Shown here: one piece after another, positions 31,560 through 44,200 of the stretch
Layout: every line of letters starts with the position of its first letter
Numbering within the stretch: position 1 is the stretch's first letter
DNA from: Protea cynaroides
Taxonomy: Eukaryota; Streptophyta; Magnoliopsida; Proteales; Proteaceae
NCBI GenBank assembly: GCA_028583415.1
Contig: CM053266.1
Span: forward strand, 43,891,758-43,955,757
Direction of reading: 5' to 3'
Length of the DNA stretch: 64,000 nucleotides
The notes under the pieces: generated by a model
Database searches by the model: none
What the model was told of the DNA's origin: nothing
Seen by the model: the letters and a program-made list of their open reading frames with translations, nothing else
Translations under genes and position numbers: made by a program

Positions 31560-34500
31560 TCAAGATTCACAAACCTGCAAGTGAAAGAGGGACGAGAAAA
31601 AAAGAAAAGACGAGAGAGACGTAGAGTCGTAGACGAAGAGACAGGAAGGTTCCGAGATAAGATCAATTAAATCACCGTACCTCCAATTCATTAAACATAA
31701 AGCTTTGCACAAATAGTCAAAGCTGCCTTTAATACAACAAAAATTTTTGGGAAAAGTGAACAGTACTTTCCCTACTAACACCACCAGTAATAGGAACAGG
31801 GTGAGTTTTAATGAACATAAATTGTGTTGTTGGATTCCTGATTTTTAAACAGTGTCTCAAATCTACTAATGCAAGCATATATTAGGGGGTATTGGAAGTG
31901 TAGAAAGCAAAATAGAATTAGTTCAATATAACTTATCCAGAAAGAATTTAGCATGTTTCATGAACTCAAGCCGGACAAATGTTCAACAGAGATATAAATC
32001 AACCAAGCAAAAACACATCTGAAAGAAGATACAGAAAATGAGAATTAATTAACATAAAATCAGGTAAACAATCCATAACACACTAGCATATCTTCAGATG
32101 ACATATCCTTGAGTTCGACCATTTAAAAGCAGCTCAGTGGCTCACATGTTGGTTGCATCAGTCAGACTTATTCAGGAGCATCCTTTCAGTTAGATACTAC
32201 CAATCCAGATTTTACTTTACATCACTTAAATGCAAGTTCTACATTCCTCAACCAAACAACTTAGCACCATTTTCTTTGAAAACTATAAATGAGGATGAAA
32301 TTGTCTCATTTATTGCGCCATCAACATATTTTATCATAGATTCCTCTAAGTTGAAGTGTTGAACACGAAATCAATGAAAATGATTCATTGAATAAAGTTT
32401 GAATAAATATATAAGCAAAGGTGCTGGCAGCCATTAATTCAATATTTCTACAAAAGCTCAAACTCTGTTCATAATAAGAAAATTTGTGCAACCTTAAGAT
32501 AGCCCTAATTTTGCATTAAGTTTTGAAACTCATACAAAACTTAGATTATAACATTTGCACAATTTTGAGGAACCCATAAGCTATAGTTGATGTCAAGCTT
32601 CCACAAACAACGAAAGACATACAATTGCTTCCCCCCCCAAAACTATCAAAATTTGCAGTCACCTGCAATGCCTAGCATCCTCAATATTTAATGTAATCAA
32701 TATTTGGATATCCCCTAGAGCTCAACATATTCTAGTTAACAACATTAGGACATTTTACTGTTCGAACTTCATAGATTTGCCCCTCAAAATGCAGACAAGT
32801 TTCCCCCTTTTTTTTGTAAAATTGCATGAATTTTTATTGAGATCAAAGCTAGATATTTGAATAAAAGACAAAGCGGACAACAAGACCATAAACAGAGTAA
32901 GGAAAACATTACACCTTATGTGGAGGTTATGCAGAGGTAAGGCCCCAAATACAGATTCTGCTGTCTTACTGTCTACCCTCAGTAAAGTTGACTCGTCAGC
33001 CAGGCCATCAGCAGGTGACATCCTCCACAGGAAAGAGAGCTTTTTATAAGCACTGAGAACTCCGGCCCTTCTAATGAGATGGTGATATCTTCAATCCACT
33101 TGATAACTAAGGAAGCATCACACTCTATAATCAACTGTTCCCAACCCCAAGTGGTCAGAGCATTCAACTCAGCAGTTATAAAATAAAAAATGCCCATTGA
33201 TCCTGAGTATAGTCATGGCTTTAATCCTACATGATCCAAAAACACACTAACAAAAACTGCAAGATCTGTATTGCCTGGTGAAATCTCATCAAAACTCTCA
33301 ATAAAAGGAATCAGTGGGCAGGGTAAACATTTAATTTCAGAGAATCATCTCTGGTTATGGGTTTTAACCACAGCAGAACAAAAACACATCTGGTGCCTCA
33401 TGTACTTGATTCCAAAGGGCTAATTGATTTCTGATATGGAATACAATCTTATGGCCTACACACCATAATATTATGTCCCACTTAGGCTGTCAGCTAATAT
33501 AAAATGTCCGTTGTTCAAATCTCTTAAAACTAATAATTCAAACCTCACTACAAAAAGTAAGCAATGCAAGGTTCAGCTTTGGAAGAATATCTACAGTAAT
33601 TGGTTATCATATCATAACAAACAGTCGAGCAGACTATTGGTCATAAAATAGATTCCCCAACGGTATCTTATTTTCTGGAAACCGAATCTAAGAGAAAAGT
33701 TTCCATGTTTAGCAAGGAAAATCCATACTCGCAGTCACTCGCACCCAAAGGGAATCATGATATTTCTGACAGTGTCTCAAATCTACTAATGCAAACATAT
33801 ATTAGGGGTATTGGAAAGCAAAATAGAATTAGTTCAATATAACTTATCCAGAAAGAATTAGCATGTTTCACAAACTCAAGCCGGACAAATGTTCAACAGA
33901 GAGATAAATCAACCATGCAAACAACGACAGACATACAATTGCTTCCCCCAAAACTATCAAAATTTCCACAATTGCTTCCCCCAAAACTATCAAAATTTCC
34001 AATCACCTGCAATGCCTAGCATCCTCAATACGTAACGTGATCAATATTTGGATATCCCCAGTAGTTCAACATATTCTAGTTAACAACATTAGGCCAATTT
34101 ACTGTTCGAACTTCATAGATTTGTCCCTCAAAATGCAGACAAGTTTTCCTCTTCTTCTTTTTTTTCATAAAATTGCATTAACCTTTATTGAGATCAAAGC
34201 AAGATATTTCAATAAAAGATAAAGCTGGCAACAAGGCCATAAACAGAGTAAGGAAAACATTACATCTTATGTGGAGGTTACGCAGAGGTAAGGGCCCAAA
34301 TACAGATTCTTCTGTCTACCCTCAGTTAAGTTGACTCATCAGCCAGGCCGTCAGCAGGTGACATCCTCCACAGGAAAGAGAGATTTTTATAAGCACTGAT
34401 AAATCCGGCCCTTCTAATGAGAGGGTGATATCTTCAATTTACTTGATAACCAAGGAAGCATCACTCTATAATCAACTGCTCGCAACCCCAAGTGGTCAGA

Positions 34501-35221
34501 GCTTTCAACTCAGCAGTTTTAAAAAAAATTTCCCATTGATCCTGAGTATAGTCATGGCTTCAATCCTACGTGATCCAAAAACATACCACCAACAACTGCA
34601 AGATCTGTATTGCCTGGTGAACTCTCATCAAAGCTCTCAGTAAGAGGATCAGCAGGCAGGGTAAACATTTAATTTCAGAGAATCATCTCTGGTTATGAGT
34701 TTTAACCACAACAGAACAAAAACACATCTGTTGCCTCATGTCTTGATTCCAAAGACCTAAACGATATGGAATACAATATTATGCCCTATACACCATAATA
34801 TTATGTCCCACTTAGGCTGTCAGCTAATATAAAATGTCCGTTGTTCAAAGCTCTTAAAATTAATAATTCAAACCTCACTACCAAAAGTAAGCAATGCAAG
34901 GTTCAGCTTTGGAAGAATCTACACAGTAATTGGTTATCATACCATAACAAACAGTGGAGCAGACTATTGGTCATAAAATAGATTCTCCAAAAGTATCTTA
35001 TTCACTGGAAACTGAATCTTATCCTACCTCCAATGGACTGCACGATAATCTACAGTTATAGAATCTAAGAGAAAAAAGTTTCCATGTGTTGAAAGGAAAA
35101 CCCATACTTGCACCCAAAGGGAATCATGATATTTCTGACAATTTAACAGTGGGGCAGTATCCTCATGCAGGAAAAAATGTAGAAAATTTCTCAACTGAAA
35201 AGCAAAACATTCTAGAAATTA
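31560..35221. repeat. Cluster II 3'-flank block, copy 2, internally duplicated
   Basis: 3' flank of mTERF copy 6. From about 31847 the block runs to about 33770, then restarts (33771-35221) with the same phrase CAGTGTCTCAAATCTACTAA, so most of the flank is present twice. The second round lacks about 0.5 kb after 33920. A perfect 33-bp tandem repeat lies at 33935-34000. LINE RNase H-like fragments occur in both rounds (minus strand, about 33040-33200 and 34390-34560). Confidence 0.78.
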
Positions 35222-36505
35222 CTAACCACTCACTATGTCAGACCCAATCTCCGATTCTTGAATTCCCATCTCTCTTTGGTAAATTTCTAACAGTTGAGGT
35301 TGCTCTTCCAGATACTTCAACACATACTTATCATAGAACTGATCATCTGTCCATTGCAAAGCTGTAATCATTCTCTCCTTCTTCAACAGACCCTTTGCGA
35401 GCAGAACTCGAAGAACAGAACACCTCGGGGCAATCCTCTTCTCCATGCTACACTGGAACGCCGTAGGGCACCTCCCAAGATCCGCAACAGTCCAATTCAA
35501 TTCGTTAACGAAGAAATTCAATCTTTCCCTGATTCTTTTCTCTGACTGGCCAAAAATAGAGGGATACTTCCGGAACAACGAAAATATCTCATCTTCTAAC
35601 CATCCAAAACTACTGAAAACCGCAATTTTTGCTTCCCAAGTAGCCCTACTCAACCCTGCCAGTGCCCGGATGCCAGTGATGAAAGTGTAGGTCGAGGGAT
35701 TCAAACCCATTTCCTTGGCTTGCATGACTATCTCCTTAAACCGTTCAGCCTTCGAATAAAGTAGTCGAGGGTGAAGGAAAATTAGGTTCGAAATGTTGGA
35801 GTCAGGTACACCATGATTTCGCAAGATCTCAATATTGGGTGCCATTGTTTCAGGAACACGGCTGCACCAGCTCATACGACTCAGAGTAACAGCAATCTTT
35901 TCATCCGTGTCAATGAAGCTCTTGAGGAACTCCAAAGTAGGAATGAGTTTTCTCTCTAAACTGGCCGACAAGAAGTCAGCGTTTTTTGAGAGGATCTTTG
36001 CCAGGATGGGGCCTGAAATGCCCATATTACAGAGCAATTCAATTTTGGGTTTCAGGGTTTTATCCGGGTCGGATTTGAGAACATCTGGATTGTGGGAAAT
36101 TATGTTGGCAATTTGCTGTTGGGTGAATCCATAGTTCTTGAAGAGGGTGAGAACAGAGTCTGCTTTGGCTGTGTTCTTGAGATTCATACGTTTGGAGGCA
36201 TTGAGAGCTGATTCGGGGGACAACCCACATGAGTTTACTAGGTAATCTACAGTGAGAGTATGTTCGTTTGCGGCGTTTGAAAAGAATTTGGGACATGAGA
36301 TTTGAGGAAACCAGGGACGAGTCGATGAATCTCCAGCCCATCTGAACTGAGACAGTCTTTTGCAAAGCAAACCTAGCATTCTGGGGTTTTGGCTTGGATT
36401 TAGCCGTCTCCAAAGTATATGAAGTCCTAAATAGAGAAGGGACTCCATGATTGATCGCAGAAGGAATTGGAACATCTTCGACGAGTCACCAGCATATCTT
36501 ATCAC
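35222..36505 (-). CDS. mTERF family protein, mitochondrial (copy 6)
   Basis: Intact intronless gene, very close to copy 5. The longest frame gives 427 residues; the family start is Met43 at 36379 (MLGLLCKRLSQFRWAGDSST), giving 385 residues. The presequence ends around the FFSNAANEH segment. Repeats: IANIISHNPDVL, AKILSKNADFL, SNLIFLHPRLL, FSLFRKYPSIF. The C-terminal end EIGSDIVSG is shared with copy 5. The coding homology stops shortly past the N-terminal extension (about 36490), where the expected 5' flank is replaced by unrelated DNA. This copy therefore probably uses a different promoter from copy 5. Confidence 0.92.
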   Translation of the reverse strand: MIRYAGDSSKMFQFLLRSIMESLLYLGLHILWRRLNPSQNPRMLGLLCKRLSQFRWAGDSSTRPWFPQISCPKFFSNAANEHTLTVDYLVNSCGLSPESALNASKRMNLKNTAKADSVLTLFKNYGFTQQQIANIISHNPDVLKSDPDKTLKPKIELLCNMGISGPILAKILSKNADFLSASLERKLIPTLEFLKSFIDTDEKIAVTLSRMSWCSRVPETMAPNIEILRNHGVPDSNISNLIFLHPRLLYSKAERFKEIVMQAKEMGLNPSTYTFITGIRALAGLSRATWEAKIAVFSSFGWLEDEIFSLFRKYPSIFGQSEKRIRERLNFFVNELNWTVADLGRCPTAFQCSMEKRIAPRCSVLRVLLAKGLLKKERMITALQWTDDQFYDKYVLKYLEEQPQLLEIYQREMGIQESEIGSDIVSG

Positions 36506-37500
36506 ATTATTATATAATTAATTTTAAATTATTTTATATTTAATTATTAATTTATAATTTAGTTTGCATCTAAATTTTTTCATTCAAAATTATATTTTAA
36601 AAGTATCATTACTAAATATGTTAAGAAGTTTAGATAATTTATACAATCATGCTGTATCATAACTATATAAATTTTTATTTAAAGTTATAAAATTTCACTT
36701 CCCTTCCTTTTCTTTCGATTTCCTTTACAACCAAACAAAGCATTAATGGTTCCATTTCAAGATTTAGCTTTGCCACTTCAATGGTGCCAAGATATATCTT
36801 GGCAAGGGTATCAGATTTGTTCATTCTGATTTACTGGTGAGTCCCTGCTTTGAATATTTAGCCGCTTTAGTTTTAGCATATTCTTTCTTCTTCTTCTACT
36901 TTTTCTTATTTATTTATCTATTTATTTATTTGTTTATTTTTATGTGGGAAAGGTTTGTTGTTAGTTCTCAGCTTTTCTTTCATGTGACTGATATCATTCG
37001 GATAAAAATCCTCTCCTGCGGCAGGATTCTCTTGCAACTGATCCAAAGGCTGGGGATCAGTCGGCCCGGCCTGCCTACCAATACATGGGGAGGTGGGTCG
37101 ACTAAAATCTCACCCTTGACAGGCGGCAGGTGGGCGGAAAAGGATTTCTACACATATCACCCTGATTGCATTTAAGTTTTTCTATTTGCAAATTTAAAGT
37201 GCAAGAAGTATTTTCACAATAAACTGAAGCCGTCAAAGCAAACATCGACAGCCATGTAGAGGAAGAAACATAAGAAGGTAAATATTATTGTCATCTTGAT
37301 CATTTTTATGTTCTTTGCTGCTAATGTTTCATAGATGATCTTTTAATCTGTATTTGTGTGCTAATTGATCTATAATTTAATTAAAATCTGATTGGTTTTT
37401 GCCTCTCTTAAGCTAGAAGAAACTTCCCCAAGCGTCAAGTTTTCTTAAAGGTTGCCAAAGTCATTGCTCTGAATTAACCTCACTATTTGCTTGGTGTTCT

Positions 37501-37538
<38 letters not shown>

Positions 37539-38149
37539 TACTGGAAAAAGTATATGTTTTATTGTGGATTTTGAACACAGAACACTGCAGTTGGCAGGCC
37601 AAAATTTGTTGCTGGATCATTTGAAGGTTTATACTTTATAGTTAGTTGCTGAACACACACTGATTTCCTACAAACAGAAAAGTTTCCTATTTTGCTGAAA
37701 TTTCCTTGAAAAAAAAAGGTAGTAGGTTGTTGCTCATGTTTTAATGATTTTCATCCATGATTCACAAGTATGCTGAACCATCATTTTGGGGTATAAGATG
37801 GTTCCTGCTAAGCAAACAGACTATATGATACTGCTGCAGTTAGTTTTGTCAGTGTTAATATAGATTCTAAGGAGCTGAGCAGTTGTTGAATCTGTAGTTC
37901 AACCAAGAATTTGAAAATTTGTAAATAGTTTCTGGCATAAAGCTCTGGGCCGGCTGTTAGATATTTCTTATATGTAGAATTAGAAAACATTTTCATTTCC
38001 TTCTTTTTTCTTTTTTTTTTTCTATTCTATAGAAATCCTGTAGTGGGTACTTAGTTCTAGAGGTAAATTTAAAGGAAGAACAAGTGAAAAATAAGTTTTG
38101 TAGTTACAGCATTTTTATGGCAAACTGTGAATCCCAATATATTTTTCAG

Positions 38150-38451
38150 GCAAGCAGGACTGAAGAAGAGTAAGGTCTTGCTGTACCAAGGGGAGTTCGA
38201 TTTGAAGGATGGAGTGGTTTTAACTGTAGCTTGGATGAAAGAAATGAGCTGGGACGAACTGAAGAGTTTTCTAATGGCAGTGGAGGGTCTGGAAAGTGAA
38301 TGGAAAGCTTGCTGGGTATGTGCAAAAATGGGGAAGCTTGAGTGAAGTAGTTGTTTCAGGGGCAGGACACCTTGTCCTTGCAGAAAAGGCAGTAAATTCA
38401 CAGGCGATGATTGAAGACTGGGTTCTGGCGAGAGAACTGTTTCAAGATTAG
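38150..38451 (+). pseudogene. Serine carboxypeptidase-like (SCPL50/51 type) last-exon fragment
   Basis: After a good splice acceptor (ATTTTTCAG, ending 38149) the frame reads KSKVLLYQGEFDLKDGVV and AWMKEMSWDELKSFLMA. It then shifts frame near 38285-38300 and continues GKLAGYVQKWGSLSEVVVSG, then AGHLVLAEKAVNSQAMIED and a stop at 38449-38451. This is the C-terminal region of S10-family carboxypeptidases of the SCPL50/51 type, including the catalytic His of the GAGHLV motif and the region of the catalytic Asp (LYQGEFD). No earlier exons with the Ser site were found upstream. With one frameshift and no 5' part it is a relic. Confidence 0.8.
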
Positions 38452-39205
38452 AAAAAAAAGAAAGAAAAAAAAAACAGTTAATCATCAAATTTCAGGGTTT
38501 TTTTTATAATTCTGCTCATAATCAAATCACAGTGGTTTTATCATTCATACATGGTTGTGTAATGTCAATGTCTGGAAGAAAATATTCATTTGTGAATATT
38601 CTTGTTCTCTTTTTTTGTTTTTGGGATAAGTAAAATAAATATAGAGTATTCTTGTTCTCTTTCTTATTCAATTGTTAGAAAAGGAATTCCAGGATGAAGT
38701 ATAAAACAAAAGCATACCTTACTTGAACTGCTTCTACAACTTGATCAACCGACCAGAGCAGAATTGTCAACTTATGGTTGTGAAACTACACTCTAATAGA
38801 ATGAAAGTGGAATGTTTGAGATTAAAAAAAATGCTCAATAACAAAAATTGAGTTTCAAAAGATGCTGAATATGAGAGGCAGTACATTGTAAGAGATGATA
38901 CACGAATTGTTTGAAGATTATGGGTCTTGCCCTGTGTAAATGTACACCTTAATTCAACGCAGAATCAAAATTCTGATACATATAGTATTTCTACTGGATT
39001 TGTTTGTTCTTTCTTCTCTCCCTGTAGTCCTGTGTGTGATAAGCAACATATTTATTACAACCAAATCTGAGATACAACCAGCTGCAAGAAGCAAACCCCA
39101 CAAAGGCTCAGATGACCAGTGAGCATAACACTCACCTGTGAATATTATACTTTGAATATTTACAATCCAATGATTATGAATATTCCTAATAATGCACATT
39201 TTGGG

Positions 39206-39425
39206 ATATATTTGCATGTGAAAATCAACTCGAGATAACCTGATTTGGTTTCACAAACTCTTGTAGTCATGAAAACTTTTATTTGGTTGAACACATACAG
39301 TGTGACTTTCTTATCATATATTTGCATGTGAAAATCAACTCGAGATAACCTGATTTGGTTTCACAAACTCTTGTAGTCATGAAAACTTTTATTTGGTTGA
39401 ACACATACAGTGTGACTTTCTTATC
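39206..39425. repeat. Perfect 110-bp tandem duplication
   Basis: 39206-39315 and 39316-39425 appear identical by eye, head to tail. No coding meaning. It is either very recent or an assembly artefact. Confidence 0.93.
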
Positions 39426-39843
39426 AGTGTGATACTTGTATTGTTCATAGTTTGAACAAATTATGTCAAACAGAAGAAACTGGACAACGAATGCAATATG
39501 GAAATAAAAGCTGTTGAGTTATCCATTGGTGTTCTGTAAGATATTACCCATGTTGAGCTTAACTCCTTACTACAATGTATCAACATAATTCCTTATTACA
39601 ATTTAATGATTAGTTGCAATGTTTTGAAGTAACTGATTAATATTAGGTCAGGTGCTGCAGATTAAGAGTCATTTTTATAATCCAACTTATCTATGGAGAG
39701 AGAGAACAATGATGGAATAAACTTAGAAGCAATCTCAAATATTATTTATAGATAAGCAGCAATCTCAAATCAATCTCAGTGATCCACACCCATTAGCTAA
39801 CAATGTGATTTGTGCCTCCCTATTTCTTCAATTACAATCCATG

Positions 39844-40585
39844 TTAAGTATGATAATCTGGCAAGCAAGAATCTTTATCCATTCTATTAATCAGCTTAAG
39901 AGCCTGATTGACACAGTCGTTCTTACAAAATAGTTTGATAATAAAGTTAAATGTGAACTCATTTGTTCCCACATTTGGTGCCAAGCTGTACCTTCTCATC
40001 CTAACAAGAACCCGCAAGGCCGAATGAGCATCATTAGCTTCACAATAAGCAAGAATGAAGATAGAATAACTACAAGCATCTGGTTGAAGGCCACAAGACT
40101 CCATTTCCCTGAAGAGCCTATGTGCTTCTTCTGTTTTTCCATCTTGGCACAAGCACCCCAACAAAGTATTGTAGACAGTCACATCTATGGGACATTTTCC
40201 GCTCAAGCATTTCATCAAACTGTTTCCATGCCTCCGTAGAGTCTCACATTTCACCCAACTGCTCATCAGAATACTGTAGGTTTTCTCACTTGGTGAGAGT
40301 TCGAGTTTGACACCATTAAAGAACTCTTGGGCATGCTTCAAGTGCTTCCCTTTACAAAGCATGAAAAGCAGCTTGTCAAGATCATTGATTCTCGGTTTAG
40401 GACCAAAATCTTGCATGCTCGTAAGCCCAGATGGCATCCATTGGTAAATCAGCTCTGCTATAAGCTCGGAAGACAATCCAGAAAATTTCTCCCGATAAAC
40501 AAGCAAGTGCAGATTCTATGTCGTGATGTGGGCTACGGAAATCACTCAGCACCTTGCAAATCTCATTCACGTAATCTGCTGATGA
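39844..40585 (-). pseudogene. PPR protein pseudogene (At1g52640-like, P class)
   Basis: The minus strand carries PPR repeats in pieces: SADYVNEICKVLSDF, then an internal deletion, then EIFWIVFRAYSRADLPMDA ending in a stop in this frame. A second frame from about 40420 continues with INDLDKLLFMLCKGKHLKHA, PSEKTYSILMSSWVK, DVTVYNTLLGCLCQDGKTEE, PDACSYSIFILAYCEAND and a shortened end RMDKDSCLPDYHT. Compared with the family, about 100 codons are missing near the N-terminus and roughly two repeats before the end. A 220-codon frame remains open (39844-40506), but its first part is out of frame with the ancestral protein. PPR proteins bind organellar RNA; this copy is a relic. Confidence 0.82.
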
Positions 40586-40775
40586 TAGGTTTGGATCTAA
40601 TCATATTGAAGTTCAAATCGTAAGCATAGGCTTGTGGGGATGAGGGAGTAATAAGAGACAAAACTCTAATGAAGCAAAATGAAGATCTTATCTTCGAGAA
40701 GGCCACACCGAAATCTCCTGTTTTTTGCGGCTAGGGCACCGGAAAGAAAATAAACAAAATGTCTGCTCCAAAACG

Positions 40776-40838
40776 GCTGGTGCCTCGGCAACGGCACCAG
40801 GTGCTACGGCAACGGCACCAGGTGCTACGGCAACAGCC
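40776..40838 (+). repeat. 21-bp GC-rich tandem repeat, three units
   Basis: Three units of the type GGTGCTACGGCAACGGCACCA follow each other and are the most GC-rich stretch of this block. In a plus-strand frame (40725-41036) they encode Ala/Thr/Gly-rich heptads (GATATAP), but the frame has no other sign of being a gene. Confidence 0.7.
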
Positions 40839-41227
40839 GCCAGTGCGAAGGCAGCAGCGGAGACACCGAGCTCTTCCTATTGCCAATCGACGAGGCTGCG
40901 CGCACTTCCTGTAGCCAATCCACGTCGCCGCCGCTGCTGGTCAGGTGTCAAAAATATCCTGCAACCTATTATCGCCACCCATTGTCGGAAATCGCCGTTG
41001 CGGTTCCCTTCCTTCTCTCTCTTTTTGCAGAGGTGATGGAATTGAATGAGAAGGGAAGAAGACCGCGCGGGATTTTGAAATTAGTTTTTTTGATTCTGTG
41101 TGTCCCGTTTCATTCAAGTTATATTACAATTTGCTACATTGAACCACACGATGAAAGAGGCACCAGCTGTCGCTCATTGAGAGGCAGCTTGGCTTCCTCA
41201 TGTCTAAAAGCCAACATGAGGCGATTT

Positions 41228-44200
41228 AAATCCCATTTCAAACACTGCCATGGGATATAGGAGTTGAAAGAGCAAGACTCTCAAACCTGCAAGTGAAAGA
41301 GGGACGAGAAAAAAAGGAAAGACAAAGAGAGACGTAGAGGAAAAGAAAGGAACGCTTCGAGATAAGGTCAATTAAACCACCACACCTCCTATTTATTAAA
41401 CATAAGGCTTTGCGCAGATAGACAAAACTGCCTTTAATACAACAAATTTTTTTGGGAAAAGTGAACAGTACATTCCCAACTAACAACACCAGTAATAGGA
41501 ATAGGGTGAGCTTTAATGAACATAAATTGTGCTGTTGGATTCCTAACAGTGTCTCAAATTTACTAATGCAAACATATATTAGGGGGTATTGGAAGTGTAG
41601 AAAGCAAAATAGAATTAGTTCAATATAACTTATCCAGAAAGAATTTAGCATGTTTCACGAACTCAAGCAGGACAAATGTTCAACAGAGATATAAATAAAC
41701 CAAGCAAAAACACATCTGAAAGAAGATACAGAAAATGAGAATTAATTAACATAAAATCAGGTAAACAATCCATAACACACTAGCATATCTTCAGACGACG
41801 TATCCTTGAGTTCGACCATTTAAAAGCAGCTCAGTGGCTCACATGTTGGTTGCATCAGTCAGACTTATTCAGGAGCATCCTTTCAGTTAGATACTTCCAA
41901 TCCAGATTTTACTTTACATCACTTAAATGCAAGTTCTACATTCCTCAACCAAACAACTTAGCACCATTTTCTTTGAAAACTATAAATGAGGATGAAATTG
42001 TCTCATTTATTGCGCCATCAACATATTTTATCATAGATTCCTAAGTTAAATATGAAATCAATGAAAATGATTCATTGAATAAAATTTTGATAAATATTTA
42101 AGCAAAGGTGCTAGCAGCCATTAATTCAATATTTCTACTGAAGCTCCCTACATAACTGTTCATTATAAGAAAATTTGTGCACTAAGATAGCCCTAATTTT
42201 GCATTAAGAAACTCATATAAAACTTAGATTATATCATTTGCACAATTTTGAGGAACCCATAAGCTATAGCTGATGTCAAGCTTCCACAAACAACGAAAGA
42301 CATACAATTGCTTTCCCCCAAAACTACAAAAATTTCCAGTCACCTGCAATGCCTAGCATCCTCAATACGTAATGTAATCAATATTTGGATATCCCCAGGA
42401 GTTCAACATATTCTAGTTAAGAACATTAGGACAATTTACTGTTCGAACTTCATAGAATTGCCCCTCAAAATGCAGACAAGTTTTTCCTTTTTTTTTTTTT
42501 TTTGTAAAATTCCAATAACTTTTACTGAGATCAAAGCTAGATATTTCAATAAAAGATAAAGCGGACAACAAGATCATAAACAGAGTAAGGAAAACATTAC
42601 ACCTTATGTGGAGGTTATGCGGAGGTAAGAATCCAAATACAGATTCTGTTGTCATACTGTCTACCCTCAGTAAAGTTGATTCGTCAGCCAGGCCATCAGC
42701 AGGTGACATCCTCCACTGGAAAGAGAGTTTTTTATAAGCACGGAATAGTATCATGATATGACATGCTTACGAGATTAATATCATGATAACCACAAGTAAA
42801 GAATAATATAAAGCGAAGTAACATGATCAACTAAGCAATTATTGATTAGGTTTCATGTCATGTTCATAATAAACCATAGGTTAAGAAGTACTAATGTGCA
42901 AAAGATTTCAAAACTCCTAAAACTAACAAGATGAATGCCTAATGACTAGATAAACCTATGAACATGTAAAAACAGCAACTTTCTAATAATTAAAAAGATG
43001 AAATCCTAATCATAACATGTTAAATATGAAGGTTCAGTTGTAACGATGCTATCAAAGTGGTTGCCCACATTAATAAGCATTAACTTGGCATTCACTATGG
43101 CAGAAATTATGTAGATTAGAGTTACAGCTCAACATAATGTATTAGAACAAAAATAAATAACCCAACAACAGGTTATCACTATGATAATGGCTAACAAAAG
43201 AGGGTGGGTATAAGGAAACACTAAAAGAACTAAGGCTTACTGTGTTGTCAGAGTTACAGCAGGGATTCTTGGGTCAATTTCTTTATAACCAGTAACCAAA
43301 CAACAACAAAAAGAGAGGAGAACAAGGGGAGCTGCCGAGAGCAGTATGGGAAACTTCTGCAACCAGAAAGAGGGGAGGGAGGAAAAATAAGAGAGAGAAG
43401 CAAGGAATGAATCTGTCCACAGATTCAAGTCATGGGAAGGGGACGTACCTGTCCTGATCACAGGAGAGAAACTGAGAGAGAGCTAGGAGGCTGGAGGGCT
43501 TGCATACCTGATAGAGAAGAGAGAGATGGTTGCTGTACCTGCAAGAGAGAGAGAAGAGACGAAAAAGAGAAAAGCCGAGAGCAATTTTCTGCTTTCTATT
43601 TGTTGTGAACCCTCAAAACTAGCTTGAAGAAAAAGGTTTAAGATTACTTGTTGTTGATGCAAATGAACCTTTAAAATATCCTCCCATCATTCAAAATTTG
43701 CTATTTCCATAACCTATACTCAACCTAGGCTCTGATACCAAATGATGGAAACTGAATCTCACATAAAGGGATGAAAGGAAATATCAATGGGGAATATCGT
43801 AAACACCATTATCAGGTAAGGGAGAAAAAGGGATGGGAACCAAAATAGTAACGTGGGACGATTTTACGGATAATTAATGGTATAGTTGTAGGGAGTCAAA
43901 ACGAAGAATTAACATAAAGGAAGTATAAGAAAGGGAAAATGATGGACTATTGTTACAGCCAAACCAAAAGGAGAGAGAACCAAGAGGGGGAAGGGAAAGA
44001 AACCGAGAGAACAATAAGAGGGAAGAAAGAAACTGTCAACACAGCAAGGGAGAAAGGCAATTCAAAGAGAGAGAGATCAGAGGGATACCGTAGGGAGGGA
44101 GGGAGCCGAGCCTCTTCTTTTCTTTCTTCTCAGTAATCTTCAACTACTAATTTCATTAATAATAATGTCTTTAAATAAACTTACAATCCTAATTGGACTG

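Larger units (their letters stand above)
36490..41227. other. 4.7-kb unique block replacing the cluster II 5' flank
   Basis: Both breakpoints are seen by comparison with the other units: homology to copy 5 ends near 36490 and homology to the next 3' flank begins at about 41228 (matching 31514). The block carries two gene fragments (38150-38451 and 39844-40585), a perfect 110-bp duplication, a poly-T run (37502-37531) and a GC-rich 21-bp repeat. No transposon ends were recognised. The rest shows no gene. Confidence 0.7.

Noticed and set aside
37000..37165. Possible short TIR element with AAAATCCTCTCCTGC-like ends
   Set aside because: Inverted similarity is weak and no target duplication was found; left out of the annotation.
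40725..41036. Ala/Thr-rich plus-strand frame over the 21-bp repeat
   Set aside because: Low-complexity translation of a minisatellite, with no start context or homology to support a gene.
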